Translations under genes and position numbers: made by a program
The notes under the pieces: generated by a model
The model's database searches: none
The model's input: only the letters and a program-made list of their open reading frames with translations
What the model was told of the DNA's origin: nothing
Assembly (NCBI GenBank): GCA_963666415.2
Contig: CAXXPD010000003.1
Span: 1,116,001 to 1,180,000, forward strand
Length of the DNA stretch: 64,000 nt
From: Bin87 sp963666415
GTDB lineage: Bacteria; Chloroflexota; Dehalococcoidia; Lucifugimonadales; UBA3495
Reading direction: 5' to 3'
In this document: one piece after another, positions 27,592 through 36,948 of the stretch
How the letters are laid out: each line of letters starts with the position of its first letter
How positions within the stretch are numbered: position 1 is the stretch's first letter

Positions 27592-28797
27592 TACCGTGTC
27601 AATCTGGTTTTGTAGGGTAGATATGCTGGAGCTTACGGCGAGCATCTTGGGTGGTAAACCGCCAGTCTATGGCTGATTTTGCTGCGTTGCGCTCGCGTTC
27701 GAGCGCCGCAACCTCTCGCCGCAGCTCCGGCTCATCGCTGATACGGCGGTTCAGACACCCTCTGCTGAAGACGCTCAACTCGATCTCAGCCATGTTCAGC
27801 CAGCTGCCATGCGTAGGAGTGTAATGAAACTCGAGGCGTTGGGCGATGCGCCGAGCTTCGCACGGCTCAAATGCTTCGTAGAGCGAGCCGAGCTTGTGGG
27901 TGTTGAGGTTGTCCAGTACCAGCCTGACCACCTCGGCATCAGGGTAGGCCTCGTCCACCAGCCACCGCATCTGGTGCGCGAAGTCCACGGCAGTGCGGCG
28001 CTCGGTCACCTCCACATGTCTCCATCCACCCTTCGGCTCGCAGATCATGAACAGGTTCCGGGTCCCGTTTCGCTGGTACTCGGTGTCATAGCGTGCCACC
28101 CGTCCGGGGGCAGCCTCGATGGGCGGACGCACCTCCCCAGTCAATTGCCTGGAGGTCTCGTCGAAACACACTACCGGACGCTCCGGATTGTACTCCGGTT
28201 GGTACAGGTCCAGCACGTCCTCCATCCGCGCCACGAACTCCCCGCTCACCTTGGGGATACACCACTCTTTCTTCTTCCAGGGCTTGAGTTCGTTTTTTTG
28301 AGTATCTGGCGCACCGTCTCCAGGGAGATGCTCTCGGCAAACTCCAACTCCACCACCTTGTCGGCCAACAACTGGAGTGTCCAGTGCGTGTGCCCTTCGG
28401 GCGCGGCGCTGCACGCGAAGGCGATCAGGTGCGCTTCCTGCTTGCCGTCCAGCTTGCGCTCCTGGCCCGGCCGCGGTCGGTCATTGATGGCGGCCTCAAG
28501 TCCTTCCTCCACGTACCGCTTCCGCGCTCTGGCGACCGTGGCCGCGTTGACCAACAGCACATCGGCTATCTTACGGTCCCGAAGCCCCTGGTCAGCCTTG
28601 AGCAGCGACAGCGCACGCTTCACGGTGCGCACTGACGCCTTGCCCCGCTGGGAAACCTCATTGAGACGGGAGCGTTCGGCCTCGGTCAACTCTACTTTAT
28701 ACTTGATGGCAGCCATGGCTGGGCACTTCCTCACACAAAGATCATGCCCCAGTATGGCTGCTTTCTCATATTATTACAAATCTACCTGGCAACGGTA
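27592..28797 (-). mobile_element. IS630-family insertion inside copy A
   Basis: The 1206-bp element starts with TACCGTGTCAATCTGG at 27592 and ends with ACGGTA at 28797. CTAG is present on both sides (27588-27591 and 28798-28801) while copies B and C have it once at that point, showing a duplicated CTAG target (TA-type insertion). It is not the same IS630 as at 1171-2416. Confidence 0.85.
27599..28716 (-). CDS. IS630-family transposase in two frames with A7 slip site
   Basis: The first frame (28716-28246) gives the HTH region: RGKASVRTVKRALSLLKAD, DRKIADVLLVNAATVARARKRYVEEGLEA and a WTLQLLADKVVEL segment. The second frame continues to 27599 with the DDE core: VVCFDETSRQL (Asp), RLVLDNLNTHK (Asp) and FHYTPTHGSWLNMAEIELSV (Glu). 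The frames join at a run of seven A on the coding strand (28293-28299), where a -1 slip turns ILKKTN into KKNELK. That is the classic arrangement for programmed frameshifting, so this transposase is probably functional. Confidence 0.85.
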
Positions 28798-28839
28798 CTA
28801 GCCTATGCCGCTTGATTGTACAAAGCCGAGGGTTGAACC

Positions 28840-30309
28840 CTCGGCTTTGTACAATCAAGCGGCATAGGCTAGCGTGTCGAGCATCCTGTGGTACAAGAGG
28901 CGCGGGACTTTTATCGATTCGTGCTCGCGCTCGGACGGCATAAAAGTTCCCTGCTGCACCCAGAGGTGTCGTCTGACCAGGGCGATGGCGTCGGCGAAGG
29001 AAGGGCTGGTTTTGTCATACCACGCCGCGGTGCGCGGCGCCATGCCGCCACGCTGTTCGATCAGGATATCCGCTGCCAGCGTCACCACGCTGAACAGGCC
29101 AAAGAGCGCGGGGGTGGTTCGGGCGATGGCTCGTTCCGACCACTGGCGCTGGGTTTCCACGCCCAGGTGAGCCCGCAGCTCCTCAAAGGTCACCTCGACC
29201 TGCCAGCGCAGCAGATACCACTGCAGTATCCGCAGGGGTTCCGCCTCGGTGTCGGTGCATAGCAAAGCATAGGGCCCGCGGCGCTCCTCCAGGTATCTGA
29301 TGACGACCCAACGTATGGGAAGGCGCGGCGGCCCGCCGTGGTACCACAGCGCCACGCCCGAAGCGAGCTCGACCCTGGCGGTACTGCCGTCGGAACCGGT
29401 GGCGCGGTAGGGGGTCCATGCGGTAGGGAATCCATTGTGTAGCGGGATCGTCCAGCACCGCCGTGGGACTGGGCAATCGCGCGCCGACCACCCGGGGCCG
29501 CCCGATCTGGCCGGGCCGCCGCGGTGGCGCGGGCTGGTACAGGGATGCGTCCTTGCGCAGTTTGGTGACGACGACAATCGGCTTTGACATACTCTGGCAA
29601 TGCCGCAGGAACTCGCGCTTGGCGTAGCCGCCATCGGCCACCACCACCAGGTCCCGGTCCGGCAGCCACCGGCGCAGGCAGACCAGCATCTGCTGGGCGT
29701 AGTCGGTGACCGTCTTGTGCCGGCGACCTTTGCGCCGGTCGTAGCGGGCCGACACCACCAGCGCGGTCAAAAACGGCAGCGCCCAGTGTCGACCCGCCCA
29801 TCCGATACGCGTCAGCAACATCAGGCTCACCCATTGCAGTCCGGGGGTCATCACCACCTGGTCGTCCGTGGACCGCACCGGATCCCGATACCGCCCCTTG
29901 GCCGCAATCTTCCGGCCCCAGCGTCGTTCCACCGTCTCGTCAATGCCGAACACCAACGGCTCGGTGGATGAACCAAGGCGCCCGGCCACCAGCAGCAACA
30001 GCACCCGGCTCAGTTGCAGCGGCGACCATCGGGCGCGGTTGAGCACGTGGTGATAGACGGCGAAGTCGCCGTGCTGCCCAATCCCCAGGATGTTGAGGGC
30101 GGAGGACACGGTGCGTTTGCCGGGAGACAGGATCGCTCCCATGGCCAGGAGTTGGGCTTTGCGCCAGGTCCTGGGGTCAAACAGGTGCTCAAAGGGCAGC
30201 AGCAGGGTTACCATGACGGCGGGCAGGGTGGGCATACGCGACTTCTTGTGGTGATTTGGTCGAGCTTACCCTGTTCTTATAATTTATCTAGCTTTTGTAC
30301 AAAGTCGAG
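28840..30309 (-). mobile_element. IS701-like element copy B
   Basis: A 1470-bp copy in inverted orientation to copy A, with ends CTCGGCTTTGTACAA at 28840 and CTCGACTTTGTACAA on the minus strand from 30309. It shares with copy A a 16-bp internal duplication that copy C lacks, so A and B have a recent common source. Confidence 0.83.
28855..30235 (-). pseudogene. IS701-like DDE transposase, copy B, frameshifted
   Basis: Product nearly identical to copy A, read on the minus strand from ATG 30235. The same 16-bp duplication (around 29408-29425) breaks the frame between VLDDPATQWIPY and the GSDGSTARVELASG region, leaving the first frame without the catalytic Glu segment. The 3' portion (29634-28855) stays open and keeps VTFEELRAHLGVETQRQW and the end LLYHRMLDTLAYAA. 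Confidence 0.82.
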
Positions 30310-30625
30310 TTCAACCCCGACAGTTGAAAACCCCCAGCCGCAATTTACGCTCAACTCACCGACGTCCTCGCCTGCACCACCCAAATGTACAAAGTCCAGC
30401 TTGGGGTAGAGCGCCACCAGGTCGTGGATATCCCGCAACAGGTGGGCCCAGCACCGTTGCTTGGGCTGGACTTTACGTATAATTTAGGGAAAGTATAAAG
30501 ACAGGGTAAGCTGGCCGGACCACACTTTCCACAGAAGGTCCAGCCATGCTCACCCTGCCCGATGCAATTTTACCCGTACTCCATCCCTTCGCCACGCTGT
30601 TTCGCAACCCGACCTGGCTGAAAGC

Positions 30626-31855
30626 CAGGGCAATCGCGTTTTAGCTGCGTAGGACTTTTAGCAGGTAGTCCTCCTTCCAGCCGGCCTGGAGGCGTTTCCC
30701 CTGGATGCCCACCTTCAGGCTCGTTTCGTTCTTGAGCAGATTGTGCGAAACCTGCCGCAGCGTGGCCAGGTTCTGCGGAGCGTGGTCCTTGCGGATCCGG
30801 CAATGGTCTTCCCCAAAAGTCACGTCCAGGCTCCAGTGCAAGGAGTTCTCGATGCTCCAGTGAGTGCGCACCACCTTCAGCAGTCGCTCCGCCGGGGCAT
30901 CCAGGCTGCTGATGTAGTACCGGGGCTGCACCGTGGTCCCTGCCGGCGTCTCCCAGCGGCCCACCACCTTGACCACCGAGCGCAGGCCGGGCCAGTCCTG
31001 CCCGGTGCTCAGGTACTCCAGGCAAGATGGGTCGCTGATTGTCCAGCACTCCCGACGTTCTATCCTTCCGTGGTCTTTGTTCAGGGTGGTGGCGTAGTCA
31101 TGGGGCACTCCCCCGAAGCCGAACTCCTCCGCTCCCTCGAACCGGTCCCGCACGTCTTCATACAGTTGACCTTGGTTCTCCTTCAGCGCCAGCACGTAGC
31201 CGGCTCCCCGGTCCAGAATCCCCTGGGCGATCTCCTGCTGGCAGCCCATGGCGTCGATGGTGACGATGCACCCCTTCAGTTCCAGCATTGGCAGCAACTG
31301 GGGGATCGCGGTGATTTCGTTGGACTTCTCCGCGGTCTTCACCTGCCCCAGGGTCAGCGTGTTGGCCGAGGCCCAGGCGCTGACCAGGTGGATGGCCCGC
31401 TTGCCCACATTGCGGTCGTGGGAACGCCGTACCGTCTTGCCGTCGATGGCCACCACTTCCCCGGGGATCAGGTCGGACACCGCCTGGGTCCAGGCCATGA
31501 AGCACTGCTGGAACTGCTCCGGGTCCAGCCGGGAGAAGACGTCGCCGAAGGTGTCGTGGGACGGGATGCCGTGGGGCAGTTCCAGGAAGGTCTGGAACCA
31601 TTCCAGCTTGCTCTTGCCGAACAATTCGATGTAGACCCAGGAGTCGGCGCCGCAGATGACGGCGCAGATGGCAATGGCAATGATGTCCAGCAGCTGGTGC
31701 CGCTTGCACCGGTCGATCCTGGGGTCCTCCAACGTCCCGAAATAATCCATAATGGACGCGCCCTTCCCCTCTCTCATCACTCCTCCCCTCTCCCCTTCAT
31801 ATCACTGGACTCGCATGCCTGGCCAAGTCTACCAATCTATAACGCGATTGCCCTG
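30626..31855 (-). mobile_element. ISAs1-family element, copy 1
   Basis: Perfect inverted ends CAGGGCAATCGCGTT / CAGGGCAATCGCGTT, 1230 bp, flanked by the 10-bp duplication GGCTGAAAGC at 30616-30625 and 31856-31865, the expected size for ISAs1. Almost identical to the copy at 41878-43107. Confidence 0.93.
30641..31750 (-). CDS. ISAs1-family transposase, copy 1
   Basis: An intact transposase of about 369 residues from ATG 31750 (MDYFGTLEDPRIDRCKRHQL, the usual ISAs1 opening); an in-frame start lies 30 bases further up. Core features are VVAIDGKTVRRSHD (first Asp), IVTIDAMGCQQEIAQGIL (second Asp), YVLALKENQGQLYEDV, and THWSIENSLHWSLDVTFGED (Glu). The protein is identical to that of the copy at 41893-43002, so both are probably active and recent. 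Confidence 0.92.
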   Translation of the reverse strand: MDYFGTLEDPRIDRCKRHQLLDIIAIAICAVICGADSWVYIELFGKSKLEWFQTFLELPHGIPSHDTFGDVFSRLDPEQFQQCFMAWTQAVSDLIPGEVVAIDGKTVRRSHDRNVGKRAIHLVSAWASANTLTLGQVKTAEKSNEITAIPQLLPMLELKGCIVTIDAMGCQQEIAQGILDRGAGYVLALKENQGQLYEDVRDRFEGAEEFGFGGVPHDYATTLNKDHGRIERRECWTISDPSCLEYLSTGQDWPGLRSVVKVVGRWETPAGTTVQPRYYISSLDAPAERLLKVVRTHWSIENSLHWSLDVTFGEDHCRIRKDHAPQNLATLRQVSHNLLKNETSLKVGIQGKRLQAGWKEDYLLKVLRS

Positions 31856-32130
31856 GGCTGAAAGCCCAAATCCTGCTGGTCGGCGCGATACTGGCCCCAG
31901 GCCAACGCACCGTGGCTGCGGCGCTGCGCGTCATGGGCCGCAGCGACCACCGCGACTACGCCCGCTACCATGAAGTGCTCAATCGGGCGGTGTGGTCGCC
32001 CCGCCAGGCGGCTCGCATCCTACTGTTGCTGCTGCTCCAGCACCTGGTGATAGACGACAATTAGTCCTGCCGGTAACGTCGACTATTTTTGCCGGTCGAG
32101 ATGGGGTAATCATTCGGTACGGAGGTACCG

Positions 32131-33649
32131 TTGATTACAGACCGACAAACCAGGCTATTGAGGCAGAAACGTATGGAAGGCAAGACACAGGAAACGGCAG
32201 CGGCCAAGGCTGGGATGAGCGTGCGTTCAGCGCGCAAGTGGCAGAGTGGCCCATTGCCGTCGGCGACGAAACCGGAGCATCGGTGGCGCACCCGGCCCGA
32301 TCCCTTCGACGGGGTGTGGGAGGATGAGATTGAGCCGCTGCTGCGGAATGATCCGACGGGCAAGCTAAAGGCAACGACAATTATCGACTGGCTAGCCGAG
32401 CAGCATCCCGGGCGGTTCAGCGCGTCCCAGCTGCGCACCCTGCAACGACGATTGCAGGCCCTTCGACAGGCTCAGGAGGCGGGCGCGGCATGGTCCGGAT
32501 CAGGAGGTGTACTTCCCCCAGGTGCATCCGCCGGGACGGGAGGCCCAGTTCGACTTCACCCACTGCGGGGAACTCAAGGTGACCATCGCCGGCCAGTCCT
32601 ACCCCCACCTGCTGTTCCAGCTGATACTCAGCCACTCGGGATGGCGCTACGCTGAGGTCGCCGCCGGTGAGACCTTCCTGGCCTTGCAGCAGGGATTGCA
32701 GAATGCCCTCTGGACCCTGGGCGGCGTTCCAGAGGTGGTGCGCAGCGACAATACCGCGGCTGCCACTCACGAATTGCGCAGCAGCCGCGGCCGCGCTCTT
32801 AACGACAATTACGCCGCCCTGCTGGACCACTATGGCCTCCGCTCCACCCGCATCAATCCCGGCCAGAGCCATGAAAACGGCGTCGCCGAGCACGCCCACT
32901 ACCGCTTGAAGGACGCCATCGACCAGGCCCTCATCCTGCGGGGCAGCCGTGATTTTGACACCGCCGACGACTACGCCAGCTTCGTCCGGCAGATGGTGGA
33001 GAGACGCAATCGCCTGGTAGAGGGGAAGCTGGAGCAGGAGATGCTTTGCCTACGCTCCCTACCGCCAGCTCCGGTGCCGGAATACGTCAACTACCAGTCC
33101 AAGGTGCGCAAGTGATGCACCATCCAGGTAGCGGGACATAGCTACAGCGTGCCCTCCCGCCTCATCGGCAAGGAGGTGCAGATCCGTCTGTACGCCGACT
33201 GGGTGGAAGTGTACTACAAGGGCCACCTGGTGGAACGGATGGAACGGGTGCGTGGCGAGGGGGAAGCCAACGTCAATTACCGCCACGTCATTGGGTCGCT
33301 GGTGCGCAAGCCCGGAGCCTTTGCCCGCTACCGCTTCCGGGAGCAGCTATTTCCCACCATGCACTTCCGGCTGACCTACGACGCGCTGCGGCAGTGGCGC
33401 GGGGAGCGTGCCGACGTGGAGTACGTGCGGATCCTGCACCTGGCGGCGACCACCATGGAAGCCACGGTGGACAGCGCGCTGTCGTTGCTGCTGGAGGCGG
33501 GTGAGTCCTTCGACTACGCGGAGGTGCGGGACCTGGCCGAGCCCAAGGTGCCCGAAGCTCCGGTGCTGGTCTGGTCTGGGAAGCCGGACCTGAAAATCTA
33601 CGACCGCCTGCTCACGGTCAGCCTGGCGGCGGCGGGGGTGTGCGCATGA
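32131..33649 (+). pseudogene. istA: IS21 transposase IstA, broken
   Basis: IstA is the IS21 DDE transposase. The N-terminal HTH (KTQETAAAKAGMSVRSARKW) is in one frame. A frame change near 32480-32500 leads to VYFPQVHPPGREAQFDFTHC (first Asp), VPEVVRSDNTAAATHEL (second Asp) and GQSHENGVAEHAHYRLKDA (Glu). An in-frame TGA follows at 33113-33115 (KVRK stop CTIQVAGHSY), after which the C-terminal domain continues to 33649. Two lesions make the gene inactive unless sequence errors are involved. The stop overlaps the istB start. Confidence 0.85.
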
Positions 33650-34423
33650 CGGACACCAGCGTGATGCAGGACCGCATCGGCCAGCTGTGCGGCCAATTCA
33701 AGCTGCCCACCATGGGCGCCCAGTCGGTGGCTCGTTTCACCGCCGCTGGACACGGCGATGCCCTGGCAACTTTCCTGGAGGTACTGGAGCAGGAAGCTGA
33801 GGATCGCCGCCACCGGCGCATCAACCGGCTGCGCCGGGAGTCCCGGCTGCCCTCGGGCCAGACCTGGGAAACCTTCGAGCACGACCGAGTCCCCCTGGCG
33901 CTGCGGCAGCAACTGGACCAGCTGGCCCAGGGCAGCTTTGTGGAGCGCGGCATCAACCGTGCTGGCCTTCGGGCTGCCCGGCACCGGCAAGACCCACGCC
34001 CGGTGCGCCCTGGGCCACCGCCTGGTGGAAGCCGGCCACTCCGTCCTCTTCGCTCCGGCCTACCGTCTGGTACAGGAACTGCTCGCCGCCAAGCGCGACC
34101 TGGACCTGCCCCGCCAGCTGCGCAAGTTGGACAACTTCGACTTCCTGCTCTTCGACGACCTGGGCTACCTGCCCCAGGGCGCCGAGGAATCGGAGGTCCT
34201 CTTCACCCTCATCGCCGAACGCTACGAGCGCCGGTCGTTGGGCATCACGTCAAACCTGGTCTTCTCAGAGTGGGAGCGCATCTTCGCCAACCCCATGGCC
34301 ACCGCCGCGGCGATTGACCGGGTCGTGCACCACTCCGTCATCCTGGAGTTTGACGTCCCCAGCTACCGGACCAACGCTGCCCAGCAACGGGGCCAGGCCA
34401 AGGAGGTGAACCGGCAAAACTGA
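33646..34423 (+). pseudogene. istB: IS21 helper ATPase IstB, frameshifted
   Basis: IstB is the AAA+ helper of IS21 transposition. The first frame (ATG 33646, overlapping the istA stop) gives the N-terminal helical region up to GSFVERGIN near 33957. The frame then changes, and the ATPase continues as VLAFGLPGTGKTHARCALG (Walker A), FDFLLFDDLGYLP (Walker B) and a GITSNLVFSEWERIF sensor region, ending at 34423. One frameshift of a single base explains it. Confidence 0.87.
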
Positions 34424-35494
34424 TTGACGCCAACCGGCAAATATAGTTGACGCGGGACACCTGGATCAGGGCGATGGCCCGTTGGTCTTCGGCATCGACG
34501 AAACCCTGGAACGGCGCCGCGGCCCCAAAATCAAATCCCTGGGCATCTACCGCGATGCGGTGCGTTCCAGCCGGAGCCACCTGGTCAAGGCCAGTGGCCT
34601 GCGCTGGATCTCCCTGATGTGGCTGGGCCAGGTTCCCTGGGCGGGACGCTATTGGGCCTTGCCCTTCCTCACCGTGCTGGCGCCCTCGGCACGCTACTAC
34701 CGGCAGCGCGGACGCCGCCACAAAAAGCTCACCGACTGGGCCCGCCAGATGATCCTGCAACTGCGCCGCTGGCTCCCGCAGCGCTCCCTGGTGCTGGTGG
34801 GTGACGGCGGCTACGCCGTACTGGACCTGCTCCACTGCTGCCAATCCTTGGCTCAACCCGTTACCCTCATCGCCCGCTTGCGTCTGGACGCCGCCCTCTA
34901 TGAACCGGCCCCGCCCCGTCAGCCGGGCCGGAACGGTCGCCCCCCGCTGAAAGGCCGGCGGCTGCCCGCGCTGAAATTACTCGTCGACCATCCCGGTCTG
35001 TACTGGACCACCGCCGCGGTAGCCTGGTACAACGGCGCGACCCGCACGGTGGAACTCACCTCGCAAACGGCGGTTTGGTATCGCTCGGGCAAGCCGCCCG
35101 TGCCCATCCGCTGGGTCTTGGTTCGGGACCCCCAGGGCGAATTCGCCACACAGGCTTTGCTGTGCACTGACCTGGCCGTGGACCCGACACAGATCCTGGA
35201 ATGGTTTGTGCTGCGCTGGCAACTGGAGGTTACCTTCCAGGAAGTGCGGGCTCACCTTGGCGTGGAGACCCAACGCCAGTGGTCGGACCGGGCCATTGCC
35301 CGCACCACGCCAATCCTGATGGGCCTATTCTCATGGACCACCCTGGCGGCCCATCTGCTGCGGCAACAACGACCCTCGGCCCATCGTACAGCGGCTTGGT
35401 ACGCCAAGCCGTCGCCGACCTTCGTGGACGCCATCGCTCTGGTGCGCTGCCACTTGTGGCTGGCGTCCGAGGGTTTTTCACTGTCCGACGCAGA

Positions 35495-36948
35495 CTCGGC
35501 TTTGTACAATCAAGCGGCATAGGCTAGCGTGTCGAGCATTCTGTGGTACAAGAGGCGCGGGACTTTTATCGATTCGTGCTCGCGCTCGGACGGCATAAAA
35601 GTCCCCTGCTGCACCCAGAGGTGTCGTCTGACCAGGGCGATGGCGTCGGCGAAGGAAGGGCTGGTTTTGTCATACCACGCCCCGGTGCGCGGCGCCATGC
35701 CGCCACGCTGTTCGATCAGGATATCCGCTGCCAGCGTCACCACGCTGAACAGGCCAAAGAGCGCGGGGGTGGTTCGGGCGATGGCTCGTTCCGACCACTG
35801 GCGCTGGGTTTCCACGCCCAGGTGAGCCCGCAGCTCCTCAAAGGTCACCTCGACCTGCCAGCGCAGCAGATACCACTGCAGTATCCGCAGGGGTTCCGCC
35901 TCGGTGTCGGTGCATAGCAAAGCATAGGGCCCGCGGCGCTCCTCCAGGTATCTGATGACGACCCAACGTATGGGAAGGCGCGGCGGCCCGCCGTGGTACC
36001 ACAGCGCTACGCCCGAAGCGAGCTCGACCCTGGCGGTACTGCCGTCGGAACCGGTGGCGCGGTAGGGAATCCATTGTGTAGCGGGATCGTCCAGCACCGC
36101 CGTGGGACTGGGCAATCGCGCGCCGACCACCCGGGGCCGCCCGATCTGGCCGGGCCGCCGCGGTGGCGCGGGCTGGTACCGGGACGCGTCCTTGCGCAGT
36201 TTGGTGACGACGACAATCGGCTTTGACATGTTCTGGCAATGCCGCAGGAACTCGCGCTTGGCGTAGCCGCCATCGGCCACCACCACCAGGTCCCGGTCCG
36301 GCAGCCACCGGCGCCGGCAGACCAGCATCTGCTGGGCGTAGTCGGTGAACATCTTGTGCCGGCGACCTTTGCGCCGGTCGTAGCGGGCCGACACCACCAG
36401 CGCGGTCAAAAACGGTAGCGCCCAGTGTCGACCCGCCCACCCGATACGCGTCAGCAACATCAGGCTCACCCATTGCAATCCGGGGGTCATCACCACCTGG
36501 TCGTCCGTGGACCGCACCGGATCCCGATACCGCCCCTTGGCCGCAATCTTCCGGCCCCAGCGTCGTTCCACCGTCTCGTCAATGCCGAACACCAACGGCT
36601 CGGTGGATGAACCAAGGCGCCCGGCCACCAGCAGCAACAGCACCCGGCTCAGTTGCAGCGGCGACCATCGGGCACGGTTGAGCACGTGGTGATAGATGGC
36701 GAAGTCGCCGTGCTGCCCAATCCCCAGGATGTTGAGGGCGGAGGACACGGTGCGTTTGCCGGGAGACAGGATCGCTCCCATGGCCAGGAGTTGGGCTTTG
36801 CGCCAGGTCCTGGGGTCAAACAGGTGCTCAAAGGGCAGCAGCAGGGTTACTATGACTGCGGGCAGGGTAGGCATACTCGACCTCTTTTGGTGATTTGGTC
36901 GAGCTTATCCTGTTCTTATAATTTATCTAGCTTTTGTACAAAGTCGAG
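35495..36948 (-). mobile_element. IS701-like element copy C
   Basis: A 1454-bp element with ends CTCGGCTTTGTACAA at 35495 and CTCGACTTTGTACAA on the minus strand from 36948. It lies at the very end of the divergent transposase gene of the 30466-37041 element. It lacks the 16-bp duplication seen in copies A and B. No clear target duplication was found at its borders. Confidence 0.83.
35510..36874 (-). CDS. IS701-like DDE transposase, copy C, intact
   Basis: This is the only full-length member of its group here (454 residues, ATG at 36874). Domain order: N-terminal DNA-binding part (MPTLPAVIVTLLLPFEHLF, GKRTVSSALNILGIG), first Asp in VFGIDETVERRWGRK near residue 97, second Asp in VVVADGGYAKREFL near residue 205, then a Pro-rich insertion (YQPAPPRRPGQIGRPR), and the Glu in VTFEELRAHLGVETQRQW near residue 370. 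The sequence around the termini and catalytic core suggests it is the active source. IS701/DDE_5 assignment is by motif pattern. Confidence 0.85.
   Translation of the reverse strand: MPTLPAVIVTLLLPFEHLFDPRTWRKAQLLAMGAILSPGKRTVSSALNILGIGQHGDFAIYHHVLNRARWSPLQLSRVLLLLVAGRLGSSTEPLVFGIDETVERRWGRKIAAKGRYRDPVRSTDDQVVMTPGLQWVSLMLLTRIGWAGRHWALPFLTALVVSARYDRRKGRRHKMFTDYAQQMLVCRRRWLPDRDLVVVADGGYAKREFLRHCQNMSKPIVVVTKLRKDASRYQPAPPRRPGQIGRPRVVGARLPSPTAVLDDPATQWIPYRATGSDGSTARVELASGVALWYHGGPPRLPIRWVVIRYLEERRGPYALLCTDTEAEPLRILQWYLLRWQVEVTFEELRAHLGVETQRQWSERAIARTTPALFGLFSVVTLAADILIEQRGGMAPRTGAWYDKTSPSFADAIALVRRHLWVQQGTFMPSEREHESIKVPRLLYHRMLDTLAYAA

Larger units (their letters stand above)
26151..28830 (+). mobile_element. 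IS701-like element copy A, interrupted by IS630
   Basis: Ends are CTCGACTTTGTACAA at 26151 and CTCGGCTTTGTACAA on the minus strand from 28830, shared with copies B (28840-30309) and C (35495-36948). Without the IS630 insertion and its 4-bp duplication it is 1470 bp, the same as copy B. It is joined tail to tail with copy B through the 9-bp spacer GGTTGAACC at 28831-28839. Confidence 0.82.
26058..30399. mobile_element. element with CTGGACTTTG termini, filled by two IS701-like copies
   Basis: Inverted ends CTGGACTTTGCACAAA (26058) and CTGGACTTTGTACA (minus strand from 30399) are flanked by the 5-bp duplication CTTGG at 26053-26057 and 30400-30404. Only 93 bp on the left and 90 bp on the right belong to the element itself; no transposase of its own is left. 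The inner parts of both remnants share CAACTGTCGGGGTT in inverted orientation. The rest is the tail-to-tail pair at 26151-28830 and 28840-30309. It may be a small non-autonomous relative of the element at 30466-37041, whose ends are similar. Confidence 0.75.
32048..34457 (+). mobile_element. IS21-family element
   Basis: A 2410-bp element flanked by the 7-bp duplication CACCTGG at 32041-32047 and 34458-34464. Related inverted motifs near the ends are CGTCGACTATTTTTGCCGG (from about 32078) and CGTCAACTATATTTGCCGG on the minus strand near 34450. It carries istA and istB, both damaged. Confidence 0.87.
30546..35494 (+). pseudogene. divergent IS701-like transposase split by three insertions
   Basis: Pieces: 30546-30625 (MLTLPDAILPVLHPFATLF to TWLKA), 31866-32047 (QILLVGAILAPGQRTVAAAL to LLLLLQHL) and 34465-35494 (DQGDGPLVFGIDETLERRRG to EGFSLSDAD). 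The joined protein parallels copies A-C along its length, with Asp in VFGIDETLERR and VLVGDGGYAVLDLL and Glu in EVTFQEVRAHLGVETQRQW. After copy C the frame would close at once with a TGA at about 36952. It was a working gene before ISAs1 and IS21 arrived, to judge by the open pieces. Confidence 0.83.

Noticed and set aside
30743..31861. Long plus-strand frames inside the ISAs1 copies (also 41995-43161)
   Set aside because: Antisense of intact ISAs1 transposases; identical in both copies only because the elements are.
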